From assembly GCA_039925145.1 (NCBI GenBank), contig JBDSZL010000012.1:1-28846 (forward strand): a stretch of DNA of 28,846 nt, written 5' to 3'. Made by a program: the position numbers and the translations under genes. Position 1 is the stretch's first letter. Every line of letters begins with the position of its first letter. Shown one piece after another: positions 8,010 to 15,687 of this stretch. The stretch comes from JBDSZL01 sp039925145. Lineage in GTDB: Bacteria; Acidobacteriota; Vicinamibacteria; Vicinamibacterales; SCN-69-37. Below the pieces are notes generated by a model. That model ran no database searches, had not been told where the DNA came from, and saw only the letters and a list, made by a program, of their open reading frames with translations.

Positions 8010-8193
8010 CCTCGAGTCTCAAGCCTCAAGTTTCGAGCCGTGTTTCCTCGAGCCTCCAGCCTCGAGCCCCGAGCCGTGTTTCCTCGAGCCTCCAGCCTCG
8101 AGCCCCGAGCCGTGTTTCCCCGAGCCCCGAGCCGTGTTTCCTCGAGCCCCAAGCCACGAGCCCCGAGCCGTGTTTCCTTGAGCCCCGAGCCGT
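8010..8193 (-). repeat. Heptad repeat array B (G-rich on minus strand)
   Basis: Read on the minus strand this array begins at the stop codon of the four-helix-bundle gene and uses the same grammar as array A: CTYGRGG-type heptamers (CTCGGGG, CTCGAGG, CTTGGGG, plus variants CTGGAGG and CTCGTGG) separated by an octamer AAACACGG at 8175-8168, 8139-8132, 8117-8110, 8081-8074 and 8045-8038. A block of four heptamers plus octamer (36 bp) is repeated almost exactly at 8046-8081 and 8082-8117. Arrays A and B face each other and are partly complementary, so transcripts or single strands through 7854-8193 could fold into a long imperfect hairpin. Confidence 0.93.
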
Positions 8194-8568
8194 CTACTGT
8201 GTGCGTCGCCGGCTTCCGGTGAGTGTCTGCGCGGCGGCCAGGAGCTTTGCGGCGGCTTCATCGTAGCGGCTGGCGAGAGATTCCGCGCTCTCGGCTCCAA
8301 TTACTTCCAACCGACCAGCAAGCCTGAGCAGGTATTCGCACTCGCGGGCTGAACCCCTGGCGATTTCGAGAAAGCGGCAGTATTCCGACGTGCTCTCGCG
8401 TGCCGAGCCCTCAACGATGTTTACCGGCACCGACACAGCCGACCGCCGGATCTGAGCCTGGAGCCCAAAACGCTCCTCCACGGCCATCTGCCTCGTGGCG
8501 CGATAAGCATCCGCCACCAACACATCAACTTCGCCGAAGACTCTGAGCCGTCTGTGGTCTCTACTCAT
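8194..8568 (-). CDS. Four-helix-bundle protein (23S rRNA-intervening-sequence / bAvd-like family)
   Basis: The 124-residue protein matches the four-helix-bundle family PF05635/TIGR02436: an N-terminal 'LRVFxEVDVLVADAYRxT' helix, then the hallmark FGLQAQIRRSAVSVPVNIVEGSAR, then EYCRFLEIARGSARECEYLLRLA and a C-terminal helix. Family members are found inside 23S rRNA intervening sequences, as the Avd accessory protein of diversity-generating retroelements, and often as orphans of unknown role. Length is complete for the family. No reverse transcriptase, variable-repeat pair or rRNA gene is nearby. The gene stands alone between heptad arrays: array B begins at its TAG stop and array C lies about 130 bp upstream of its start. 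It has no clear Shine-Dalgarno at the ATG at 8568. The flanking repeats suggest that gene and repeats may move together. Confidence 0.88.
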   Translation of the reverse strand: MSRDHRRLRVFGEVDVLVADAYRATRQMAVEERFGLQAQIRRSAVSVPVNIVEGSARESTSEYCRFLEIARGSARECEYLLRLAGRLEVIGAESAESLASRYDEAAAKLLAAAQTLTGSRRRTQ

Positions 8569-8698
8569 GAACGAGTCATGAGCAAATCAACTGCCGTCAC
8601 CCGAGACTCGGCCACTCAGCGCCGCGTCCCCCAAACAACGCCAGGGCATTTGAGAATCTGCAACGACCCCGGGCGATAACTGCAATGCGAGCCCGGAC

Positions 8699-8819
8699 AC
8701 CCGAGCCTCGAGCCGCGAGCCGTCTTTCCCCAAGCCCCAAGCCTCGAGCCCCGAGCCTCGAGCCCCAAGCCCCGAGCCATCTTCCCCGAGCCCCAAGCCG
8801 CGAGCCCCGAGCCGTGTTT
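8699..8819 (-). repeat. Heptad repeat array C (G-rich on minus strand)
   Basis: Read on the minus strand the array starts directly after the TAA stop of the lipoprotein gene (TAA at 8822-8820, then AAACACGG at 8819-8812). It continues as CTYGRGG heptamers interrupted by AAGATGG (8783-8777) and AAAGACGG (8727-8720). The two kinds of punctuating unit seen separately in arrays A (AAGATGG) and B (AAACACGG) occur together here, tying all three arrays to one repeat family. It ends at a degenerate unit near 8699. Confidence 0.93.
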
Positions 8820-9590
8820 TTATGGATGCGCGATGTTGATCGTGAAGCTTGTGAGCACCTGTGGGCTGGCCACCTCGAAGAGCTTCACGCAGTACACACC
8901 GGCGTCGATGGACGCGCTGAGCTGGGGCCCGCCGCCAGCGGTGGTGCGCACGATTTTCGAGAGCTGACAGCCTGAGCCCTCGTCGCCCTGCAGACCCAGC
9001 CCCAGAGCCGCGATCGTGCCGGCCGGAGCGCCCAGGCTGGCAAGCGTGACGCGCACGTCGCCTGGTTGGGTCGCGATCACCGTTCGCGCGGCCGTTCCGC
9101 CCTGCGCCACGTTGCTCGAAAATGTATCCGTGCCCGCTGAATTGCCATTATCGGGCGGCGCGATCACGACGCGAATCACCAGGTCGACGGCTTGCGCCAG
9201 CGTTCCGGGGTCGGAGATCTGCACGCAGTAGGTGCCTGCCGAAAAGAAAAGCGGCAGCTGAGCGGTGAGGCGTGGTGGCGTGTTCACTTCGGCTACCTCG
9301 GTGCAGCCGTCCTCGAGCGGACGGCCAACCCGCAGCGTGAGCACCGGATCGAGCGACTCCGTCTGGCCGTTGATGGTGACTCCGGCCAAATTGACCCGCA
9401 CCGCGGCGCTGGTGCCGACATCGAAGTAGACCACCGTGGAGCTGCGCGGCTCGAGGTGTCCGGGGATGACGCTCGCGGTGGAGGTCTGGTCTGGCGTCGT
9501 CGGACTGGTCGGCATCTTGTCGCAGCCGGTGACGAGGGCGACAGCAACGAGCAGCAGGGGCACGAGACACTTCGAGGTCGCAACAGTCAT
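8820..9590 (-). CDS. Secreted lipoprotein with two repeated beta-sandwich-like domains
   Basis: A 256-residue predicted lipoprotein. The start at 9590 (MTVATSKC) gives a short signal peptide ending in a lipobox, LVTGC, followed by DKMPTSPTTPDQ, so it should be lipid-anchored. The mature part has two similar modules, each with a Cys pair (about 'EDGCTEV...GTYCVQISDPGTL' and 'GSGCQLS...GVYCVKLFEVASP'), alternating beta-strand patterns and a Gly-turn before YCV. The second module ends the protein. The same C-terminal pattern occurs in the lipoprotein at 12727-13176, suggesting paralogues. Pre-peptidase-like or surface-binding roles are possible but not shown. Array C starts immediately after its stop. 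Confidence 0.8.
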   Translation of the reverse strand: MTVATSKCLVPLLLVAVALVTGCDKMPTSPTTPDQTSTASVIPGHLEPRSSTVVYFDVGTSAAVRVNLAGVTINGQTESLDPVLTLRVGRPLEDGCTEVAEVNTPPRLTAQLPLFFSAGTYCVQISDPGTLAQAVDLVIRVVIAPPDNGNSAGTDTFSSNVAQGGTAARTVIATQPGDVRVTLASLGAPAGTIAALGLGLQGDEGSGCQLSKIVRTTAGGGPQLSASIDAGVYCVKLFEVASPQVLTSFTINIAHP

Positions 9591-9684
9591 AGTCGGATTC
9601 CGGCCGATGGCTCCACGCCTGCTTAGACGCGCGGGAGGGCCAGGCTGGCGGCCTCTCATCATATGAGAAGCCGCGCCGGCCCGC

Positions 9685-10281
9685 TTACATGTCGCGGCGG
9701 CCCTCCATGGCCTTCGACATGGTGAACTCGTCGGTGTAGTCCAGGTCGCTGCCGACTGGCACGCCCATCGCGATGCGCGTGACCCGTGGTCCGAGCGGCT
9801 TGAGGAGTCTCGCCACGTACAACGCGGTGGCTTCCCCTTCGACGGTCGGGTTGGTGGCGAGAATCACTTCCTGCACTTCGTCGCCGACGACGCGGGCGAG
9901 AAGTCCCTTGATGCGCAGGTCGTCAGGGCCCACGCCCTGGAGTGGCGCGATGGTTCCCATCAACACGTGATAGCGGCCGCGAAAGCCGCGCGTCTTCTCG
10001 ACCGACGCCACGTTCTCGGGCTGCTCGACGACACAGATGAGCCGCGCGTCGCGGTCGGAGTCGGTGCAGTACGAGCAGGGGTCGACGTCGGTGATGTTGC
10101 CGCAGATGGAGCAGTACGTGACCCGATCCTTGACGCCGAACATGGCGAGGGACAGGGCCTCGATCTCTTCACGCGGGGTCTTCAGCAGGTGATACGCCAG
10201 CCGCTGCGCGCTCTTGGCGCCGATGCCGGGCAGCCGCTGCAGCGCGGCCACCAGCTCGGCCAGCGGATCGACCCGCGTCAT
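9685..10281 (-). CDS. recR: Recombination mediator protein RecR
   Basis: The 198-residue protein has the complete RecR layout: helix-hairpin-helix LPGIGAKSAQRLAYHLL (residues 17-33), a C4 zinc finger (C57, C60, C69, C72 in YCSICGNITDVDPCSYC), a Toprim domain (about 80-175, with VVEQPENV and NPTVEGEATALY) and the C-terminal GVPVGSDLDYTDEFTMSKAMEGRR motif. RecR works with RecF/RecO to load RecA at gaps. Its ATG overlaps the TGA of ebfC by one base (TGATG). It is last in the dnaX-ebfC-recR operon, a conserved bacterial gene order. Confidence 0.98.
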   Translation of the reverse strand: MTRVDPLAELVAALQRLPGIGAKSAQRLAYHLLKTPREEIEALSLAMFGVKDRVTYCSICGNITDVDPCSYCTDSDRDARLICVVEQPENVASVEKTRGFRGRYHVLMGTIAPLQGVGPDDLRIKGLLARVVGDEVQEVILATNPTVEGEATALYVARLLKPLGPRVTRIAMGVPVGSDLDYTDEFTMSKAMEGRRDM

Positions 10282-10580
10282 CAGGAGAGCCCGGGCAGGC
10301 CCATGCCGCCCATCAGCCCCTTCATCTGTCCCTGCAAGGCCTCGTCGACTTTTCGATGCGCGTCGTTGATCGCGGCCACGATCAGATCCTGCAGCATCTC
10401 GACGTCGTCTTTGGAGACGACTTCTGGATCGATCGTCACCTTGCGCAGGTTCTTGTGCCCGTCAACCGAGACGGTCACCATGCCGCCGCCCGCCGTGGCT
10501 TCGAGCGTCATCTCGCCCATCTGCTTCTGCAGCCGATCCTGCATCTGCTGCGCCTGCTGCATCATCTTCTGAATGTTCAT
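10281..10580 (-). CDS. ebfC: YbaB/EbfC family nucleoid-associated protein
   Basis: A 99-residue protein with the typical features: an N-terminal Met/Gln-rich helix (IQKMMQQAQQMQDRLQ), the block GGGMVTVSVDGHKNLRKVTIDPEVV, and the C-terminal helix DLIVAAINDAHRKVDEAL with a Gly/Met-rich tail. The ATG at 10580 is chosen over a GTG 6 bp upstream because GGGAG lies 5 nt before it. The gene sits between dnaX and recR as in most bacteria. EbfC/YbaB binds DNA and influences recombination and expression. Confidence 0.96.
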   Translation of the reverse strand: MNIQKMMQQAQQMQDRLQKQMGEMTLEATAGGGMVTVSVDGHKNLRKVTIDPEVVSKDDVEMLQDLIVAAINDAHRKVDEALQGQMKGLMGGMGLPGLS

Positions 10581-10592
10581 GGACACTCCCGT

Positions 10593-12326
10593 TTAGGTCT
10601 CGCCAAGGTCTTCCACGTCTTCGAGATCGCCCCCAAAGACGTCGAGCACAGCCTGCACCGCGGGCTCGGCCCGAGCCCGCGCCGTCATCTCCGCGCGCTT
10701 GGCGGCCGCTGCGTCGACAGGGCCCGCCGTCGCAGGTGCCGTGGCCGCCGCTTCCTTGATCACCACGCTCACGCGACGACCCGCCGCGGCGGCGCCCAGC
10801 TGTTCGACCCACGCGCGCTTGGCCTCGAGCCGCGATCGCAGCAGCTTGTGCACCGGCGCAAAGGTGAAGACGATGCTGTCGCCTTCCGCCTCGATCTTCT
10901 GCGCCTGCGCCACCACCATGCCGTAAAACGTCTTGTCGTGCTCGCGAATCGACGCGAGCAGCGCCGGCTTGAAGTCTGCCAGCGGCACTGACGGCGGAGT
11001 CGCGGTGCTCGGCGGCAGCGGCTTGGCGGCGGGTGCGGCGGCCGGAGGCGCGACAGCTGGCGGCAGGGCGTTGGGCCGCACGACGGCGGCCTTGGGCGGC
11101 CCGGCGGGCGGCGGCGGCTTCCGTTCCGGCATCGGCGGCCGCGCGGGCGGTAAAGGGGTTCGCGCAACCGGAGAGGACGCGATGGGCCGTCCGGTTTCGA
11201 GCCCGCTGATGATGTCTGCAATCGGGGTGAGCTGCCGCAGGTGGATCCACTTGACCAGCGCCATCTCGAACTGATGGCGCGGCTGCGACGAGCCGCGGAT
11301 CTCGAACTCGGACCGCGAGAGCAGGTCGAAGGCGCGCATCAAATCTTCGCGCGAGTAGGCGGCGGCGAGCGCCTTCAACCGATCCTGTTCCCCTTCGGCG
11401 GCAATCTCCGGGTCTGTCAACCGCGTGGGATCGATTCGGATGACGAGCAAATCGCGCATCAGCCGCGCAAGCTCGCGGCACACGATCCGCAAGTCGAACC
11501 CGGCCTCGACCACGGTCTCGGCCAGCGTGAAAGCGCCCGCCAGGTCCTCGCGCGCCACGGTCTCGGCAATGTCGAACTGCAGATCGCGGCCGATGAGGCC
11601 GAGCACGGTGCTGACGTCGTGCGCGGTCACCGCGTCGCTCGTGAACGCGAGAATCTGATCGAGCGACGACAGCGCGTCGCGCATGCTGCCTTCGGCCGAT
11701 CTCGCCACCAGCGCCAGCGCCGCATCGTCGGCCTGCACGCCTTCGCGCGAGGTGACCGCGCGCAACTGCTCGCGGATGGCGTTGAACGGCAGCGCCTTGA
11801 GCTCGAAGACCTGGGACCGCGACTGAATAGTGACCGGCACGCTGTGCAGCTCGGTCGTCGCCATCATGAACTTCACGTACGGCGGCGGCTCTTCGACCGA
11901 TTTCAGCAGCGCGTCGAAGGCGTTCTTCGACAGGCGATGCACTTCGTCGATGATGAAAATCTTGAACCGGTCGCGCATGGGCGAGATCGACAGCGGCTCG
12001 ACGATCACCTCGCGGACGTCATCGATACCGGTGTAGGTGGCGCCGTCGATCTCGAGCACGTCGACGTCGCGTCCCTCCGCGATCTCCGTGCACGCGTCGC
12101 ACACGCCACAAGGCTCGCCGGTGGGACCGTGAATACAGTTGAGCGCCCGCGCGAGGATGCGCGCGGTAGTCGTCTTGCCGACGCCGCGCGGGCCCGCGAA
12201 GATGAACGACTGCGCAAGCCGGCCCGTGGTGATCGCGTTCTTGAGCGTGTCGACGACACCCCGCTGACCAATCACGTCCTCAAATCGTTGAGGACGCCAC
12301 TTTCTGGCAAGGGCGAGATGAGACAT
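10593..12326 (-). CDS. dnaX: DNA polymerase III subunits gamma/tau (clamp loader)
   Basis: 577 residues from the ATG at 12326 (MSHLALARKWRPQRFEDVIGQ, the standard DnaX start). AAA+ core: Walker A GPRGVGKTT (45-53), zinc module C64, C73, C76, C79, Walker B FIIDEVH (about 125-130), LLKSVEEPPPY, and MMATTE sensor. Clamp-loader domains II/III follow to about residue 370, then a long Pro/Ala-rich linker (about 385-455) and a C-terminal domain (FYGMVVAQAQKIEAEGDSIVF...) resembling the tau-specific region. No A-rich slippery heptamer was noticed, so a shorter gamma product by frameshift is not supported. The SRP RNA gene lies immediately upstream and ebfC follows. Confidence 0.97.
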   Translation of the reverse strand: MSHLALARKWRPQRFEDVIGQRGVVDTLKNAITTGRLAQSFIFAGPRGVGKTTTARILARALNCIHGPTGEPCGVCDACTEIAEGRDVDVLEIDGATYTGIDDVREVIVEPLSISPMRDRFKIFIIDEVHRLSKNAFDALLKSVEEPPPYVKFMMATTELHSVPVTIQSRSQVFELKALPFNAIREQLRAVTSREGVQADDAALALVARSAEGSMRDALSSLDQILAFTSDAVTAHDVSTVLGLIGRDLQFDIAETVAREDLAGAFTLAETVVEAGFDLRIVCRELARLMRDLLVIRIDPTRLTDPEIAAEGEQDRLKALAAAYSREDLMRAFDLLSRSEFEIRGSSQPRHQFEMALVKWIHLRQLTPIADIISGLETGRPIASSPVARTPLPPARPPMPERKPPPPAGPPKAAVVRPNALPPAVAPPAAAPAAKPLPPSTATPPSVPLADFKPALLASIREHDKTFYGMVVAQAQKIEAEGDSIVFTFAPVHKLLRSRLEAKRAWVEQLGAAAAGRRVSVVIKEAAATAPATAGPVDAAAAKRAEMTARARAEPAVQAVLDVFGGDLEDVEDLGET

Positions 12327-12354
12327 AGATAAAAGGTGGAGTGCGCCCGCGACC

Positions 12355-12464
12355 GACCGCGGCCCGGAGGGCCTGCGGCACAGCACAGATTCGACTTAGC
12401 GCTGCTGCCTTCCGGCCCTGACGCGGTTCGTCGGCTGAACTTGCACAGGGTCCGGACCGCGGTC
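12355..12464 (-). ncRNA. ffs: Bacterial small signal recognition particle RNA (4.5S, ffs)
   Basis: The minus strand carries the SRP helix-8 core: GTCAGGGCCGGAAGGCAGCA followed by GCGCTAAG, the sequence bound by Ffh. The GTGCAAGTTCAGCCGACGAACC segment precedes it. The ends can be closed by an 8-bp outer stem, GACCGCGG (12464-12457) with CCGCGGTC (12362-12355), continuing as TCCGGA/TCCGGG. The RNA would be about 110 nt. Its position directly upstream of dnaX is common in bacteria. Exact ends are inferred from pairing. Confidence 0.92.
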
Positions 12465-12726
12465 CGACGCGGGATCTCACGAAGTCTAACAGAGTGGGGA
12501 CCTCCGGCGAGCACGCACAGGTCATGACACGTCGCTCGCCGAGGACAGCCGCGACGCGTCCGCCGCACTCAGGCGAAAGATACGGCTGGCTTGAACTGTG
12601 CACTGCTCGGCCGCGACTGCGGCAGCACGGACCGCTCACCAATCCTGTATGCTGCGTTCGACCTGCACTTTTTCAGTTGCGTGACCTGCCGGACGGGCCG
12701 GTTCGACACCAGCCGAGGACTCTCAG

Positions 12727-13176
12727 ATGGTTAACGTACGCGCCTGGCGCTCGCCGCTCGTGGTAGGTCTCTTACTGGCCGCCGCGGCTGCCGGCTGCAG
12801 CAAGAATCCCGCGGCCCCCACCCCGGTGCTCACCACGGAGACCTTCACGGGCAGCTTGCAGGTCCTCGGTTCGAGCTCGAAGAACTTCACTGTCAACTAC
12901 AGCCTCTCGGCCAGCGACGCGAGCGTCACCGTGACGTCGCTCACGACCAGCGCCAATTCAACCCCGATCACCACCACGATTGGCATCGGGTTCGGTGTCC
13001 CCGCATTCGACGGCACCTGTACTCGCAGCGCCACCTATTCGTCGAGCGTGGCCGCGATCAACCAGGAACTGCCGGCGTTGGGCGTGTTCGGACAGGGCAC
13101 CTACTGCGTCCAGATCTTCGACGCAGGCACCCTCACCCAGGCGGCCAACTACACGTTCGTCGTCAAACACTACTGA
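12727..13176 (+). CDS. Small secreted lipoprotein with a single Cys-pair beta domain
   Basis: 149 residues. A basic N-terminus (MVNVRAWR) and hydrophobic stretch end in a lipobox-like AAAAGCSKN, followed by a Pro/Thr linker (NPAAPTPVLTTE). The mature domain contains FDGTCTRSA and ends GVFGQGTYCVQIFDAGTLTQAANYTFVVKHY. That ending closely parallels 'AGTYCVQISDPGTLAQAVDLVIRV' in the lipoprotein at 8820-9590, so they belong to one family; this one has a single module. GAGGA lies 7 nt before the ATG. The 262 bp upstream (12465-12726) hold no gene and must carry promoters for both ffs and this gene. A TonB-dependent receptor follows 40 bp downstream, so the two may be co-transcribed. Function unknown. 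Confidence 0.82.
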   Translation: MVNVRAWRSPLVVGLLLAAAAAGCSKNPAAPTPVLTTETFTGSLQVLGSSSKNFTVNYSLSASDASVTVTSLTTSANSTPITTTIGIGFGVPAFDGTCTRSATYSSSVAAINQELPALGVFGQGTYCVQIFDAGTLTQAANYTFVVKHY

Positions 13177-13218
13177 GCGACCGCCTCGAGTACGAGGCAG
13201 ACCCTGCGGGGGCCCGCT

Positions 13219-15639
13219 GTGCCTAAGATAAAGCCAGACATGGGCTCCGCTCAGACACATCCCAGCCCGGTTCGCGCCCTCCGCTCGAGAGCCGTAATGC
13301 TGCTGATCACAATCAGCTTGCTGTGGCCGTGCGGCGCATTCGCCCAGCTTCAAATAGCGCAGATTCGCGGCGTGCTGCTCGACGAGCAGCGCCGGCCCCT
13401 CGCCACGGCCCACATCCGGCTGTCTGATCCGCAGAACCAGCAGGTCGCCGCGGTCGAAACGGACCAGTCCGGCCGCTTCTCGCTGGCGGGCATCGCGCCA
13501 GGCTCGTACATTCTCACGGCGTCGGTTTCCGATCTCACCCTCGTCACCGAACGGCTTGTCGTCCGCGGCGCGCTGCCCATCGAGCTGACGCTCGTGGTCG
13601 GCACGTCCGCTGTGCGCGAAGACGTCGTCGTGCGCGGCGACGCCTCAGCCAACACCGTCGAGCAGCCCTGGTCGATTGCGGGGGATGCCATTCGCGCGGC
13701 CGTGTCGTCTCTGCCGGGGCAGCGCGTGCAGAATGCACTGGCCTCGCTGCCCGGATGGATGGCCGAAGACAATGGCCTGCTCCACGTCCGGGGCGTCGAT
13801 GACGGCCTGCTGTACGTGCAGGATGGCATTCCCATCTACGCGCGCCTCGACCGGCTCTTTGGCACCGCGCCAGACTCTGCGGCGGTCGCCTCCATTACCG
13901 TGATCGACGGGTATATCCCTCCCGAGTTCGGCTTCAAGAGCGGTGGAGTGGTACAGGTGCGTTCAGCCTCGGGTCTCGAGGGGGGATGGACGGGCTCCGT
14001 CGAGGTGGGGCTCGCGGATCGATCGAGCCGGCATGCAGAGACGATGATGGCCGGGCCGGTCGGCGCGTCGACTGGGCTGATGCTCACGGCGTCTGCGGAA
14101 CGATCGGCCAGATTCCTCGATCCGGTAACACCGGAGAATTTCCACAACACCGGTCAGTCGCATGCGGCCGGTGCGCAATTGACATCGCGCCGCGGCCTGA
14201 ACCTGTTCACGTGGTCATTGCAGCACGCCCGCAGCCAGTTCGACGTGCCGCACGATGAGGATCAGGAACTGGCCGGGCAGGATCAGCGGCAGCGCGTGTC
14301 GCAATGGACGGTTTCGGGGTCGTGGCAGCGCGTTGTATCCGACAGCACTGTGTGGCAGCTGTCTGCGTACCGGCGATCGGGCGGCGCCACGCTCGCGTCT
14401 TCGCTGTCCGACACGCCTGTGACCTCGGGCGGCACACGCGGCGATGTGCGCACGGGAGTGCTTTGGAGCGTGGCGCGCCAGCGCGGACGCCACCTGTACA
14501 AAGTCGGCGCAGAAGGGTCCCTTCTGCACCTCGACGAGCAGTTTACGTTTGCGGTCACCGACCTCGCAGGCGGAGCCGAGGCCGGGCTCAGTACCGGTGC
14601 GCTCGCGTTCACACGCTCGAACCCGTTCATCTTTAGCGGAACCGCGACGCCGTGGCTCATTGGTGCCTTCGCGCAGGATTCATTCCGCGTGTCCAACGCA
14701 CTGTCGCTCGACTACGGCGTTCGCCTGGATCGCAGCAAACTATTGGTGAGCACCGGCCAAATCAGCCCACGCGCGGGTCTCTCCTATCGTGTTGGTTCCT
14801 CGACAACGATACGTGTCGCGCTGCTGCGGCTCTTCCAACCGCCGCAGTCGGAGAACCTCCTGCTGGCGTCGTCTCCAGCTGCCCAGGCACTTTCGCCATT
14901 CGCCGGCCCGGACAGCGCAGGTGGCGCTGCATTGCCACCTGAGCGGCAGACTGCCCTCGAGACCTCCATCGCGCGCTCACTCGGCAACCGGTGGCATGTC
15001 GACGTGGCCGCGTGGATCCGAAGGGGTACAGACGTAAACGATCCAAACGTGCTGTTCGGCACGACGGTCACGTTTCCGAACAGCGTGGCGCGCCAGCATG
15101 CCCACGGGTTCGATCTCCGGCTGAACATGGAGCCCTGGCGCGGCTGGACACTCGACACCACGTACAGTCACGCGCGCGTGGTGCAGTACGGTCCCGTGAC
15201 GGGCGGACTCTTTCTCGAAGATGACGTCGCGTCGATCGACGACGACGGCGACGGCTTCGCGCCCGATCACGACCAGCGGCATGCGCTCGGCATCGCCGGC
15301 ACCTACGGTCCCGCGGGGGCTCGATGTGGGATCAGCGGCAAGTTTCGATATCGCAGCGGCACGCCCATGCAGCTCGACGACGAGGGGCTCGAGGATCTGG
15401 CCGGCCGCTCGGGCGCCGAAACCGTTGATCAGGACAGCGGCCGTGTTCGTCCACAAATCGTGGCCGACATCCAGGCCCAGTGGCGGTTCGCGCGAAAAAC
15501 TGGCGTGTCTGCCACGGCGGTGTTCTGGATGGACAACGTGTTCAACCAGCGCTACGCCTTCAACTTCGGCAATCCATTCAGCGGCACACATTTCGGGGCG
15601 CCGCGACGCGTCGGCGTCACCGTGCGTGTGTCTCGATAG
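13219..15639 (+). CDS. TonB-dependent receptor with N-terminal carboxypeptidase-regulatory-like domain
   Basis: An 806-residue outer-membrane receptor. A signal peptide (hydrophobic MLLITISLLWPCGAFA, cleavage after about residue 42) is followed by a carboxypeptidase-regulatory-like beta domain (about 46-130: IRGVLLDEQRRPLATAHIRL...GRFSLAGIAPGSYIL), a plug domain (about 150-250: LPGWMAEDNGLLHVRGVDDGLLYVQDGIPI) and a beta barrel to the end. Such receptors import siderophores, cobalamin or glycans using TonB energy; the substrate cannot be read here. The GTG at 13219 has a G-rich site upstream; ATG at 13240 is an equally plausible start. The acidic DDDGDGFAPDHDQRHA loop (about 674-690) resembles an extracellular metal-binding loop. 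Length is somewhat short of the largest Acidobacteriota receptors but complete. Confidence 0.88.
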   Translation: MPKIKPDMGSAQTHPSPVRALRSRAVMLLITISLLWPCGAFAQLQIAQIRGVLLDEQRRPLATAHIRLSDPQNQQVAAVETDQSGRFSLAGIAPGSYILTASVSDLTLVTERLVVRGALPIELTLVVGTSAVREDVVVRGDASANTVEQPWSIAGDAIRAAVSSLPGQRVQNALASLPGWMAEDNGLLHVRGVDDGLLYVQDGIPIYARLDRLFGTAPDSAAVASITVIDGYIPPEFGFKSGGVVQVRSASGLEGGWTGSVEVGLADRSSRHAETMMAGPVGASTGLMLTASAERSARFLDPVTPENFHNTGQSHAAGAQLTSRRGLNLFTWSLQHARSQFDVPHDEDQELAGQDQRQRVSQWTVSGSWQRVVSDSTVWQLSAYRRSGGATLASSLSDTPVTSGGTRGDVRTGVLWSVARQRGRHLYKVGAEGSLLHLDEQFTFAVTDLAGGAEAGLSTGALAFTRSNPFIFSGTATPWLIGAFAQDSFRVSNALSLDYGVRLDRSKLLVSTGQISPRAGLSYRVGSSTTIRVALLRLFQPPQSENLLLASSPAAQALSPFAGPDSAGGAALPPERQTALETSIARSLGNRWHVDVAAWIRRGTDVNDPNVLFGTTVTFPNSVARQHAHGFDLRLNMEPWRGWTLDTTYSHARVVQYGPVTGGLFLEDDVASIDDDGDGFAPDHDQRHALGIAGTYGPAGARCGISGKFRYRSGTPMQLDDEGLEDLAGRSGAETVDQDSGRVRPQIVADIQAQWRFARKTGVSATAVFWMDNVFNQRYAFNFGNPFSGTHFGAPRRVGVTVRVSR

Positions 15640-15687
15640 TCACGTCTGGCCAGAACCGGACCTTGCGCACCACCGCGGGTTCGTCGA

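Noticed and set aside
7714..8300. Proline/serine-rich or Gly/Arg-rich open frames through the arrays (EPRAPSPEPR-like and GARGSRLEARG-like)
   Set aside because: They arise because 7-bp repeats avoid stops in several frames; they have no start signals or codon pattern of their own.
7854..8819. CRISPR array
   Set aside because: Units are 7-8 bp with no unique spacers and no cas genes are present; it is a low-complexity tandem repeat.
7854..8819. Diversity-generating retroelement
   Set aside because: The Avd-like fold fits, but no reverse transcriptase, template/variable repeat pair or target gene with adenine-specific changes is visible.
10593..11200. Programmed frameshift in dnaX giving gamma subunit
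   Set aside because: No A-rich slippery heptamer with following hairpin was seen in the Pro/Ala-rich linker.
11241..12332. 363-codon plus-strand frame opposite dnaX
   Set aside because: Antisense shadow of dnaX; His/Arg-rich composition and no domain.
12591..12660. Sigma-70 promoter for the lipoprotein at 12727 (TTGAAC, TATGCT)
   Set aside because: The two boxes are not at a workable spacing, so I did not list them as a promoter.
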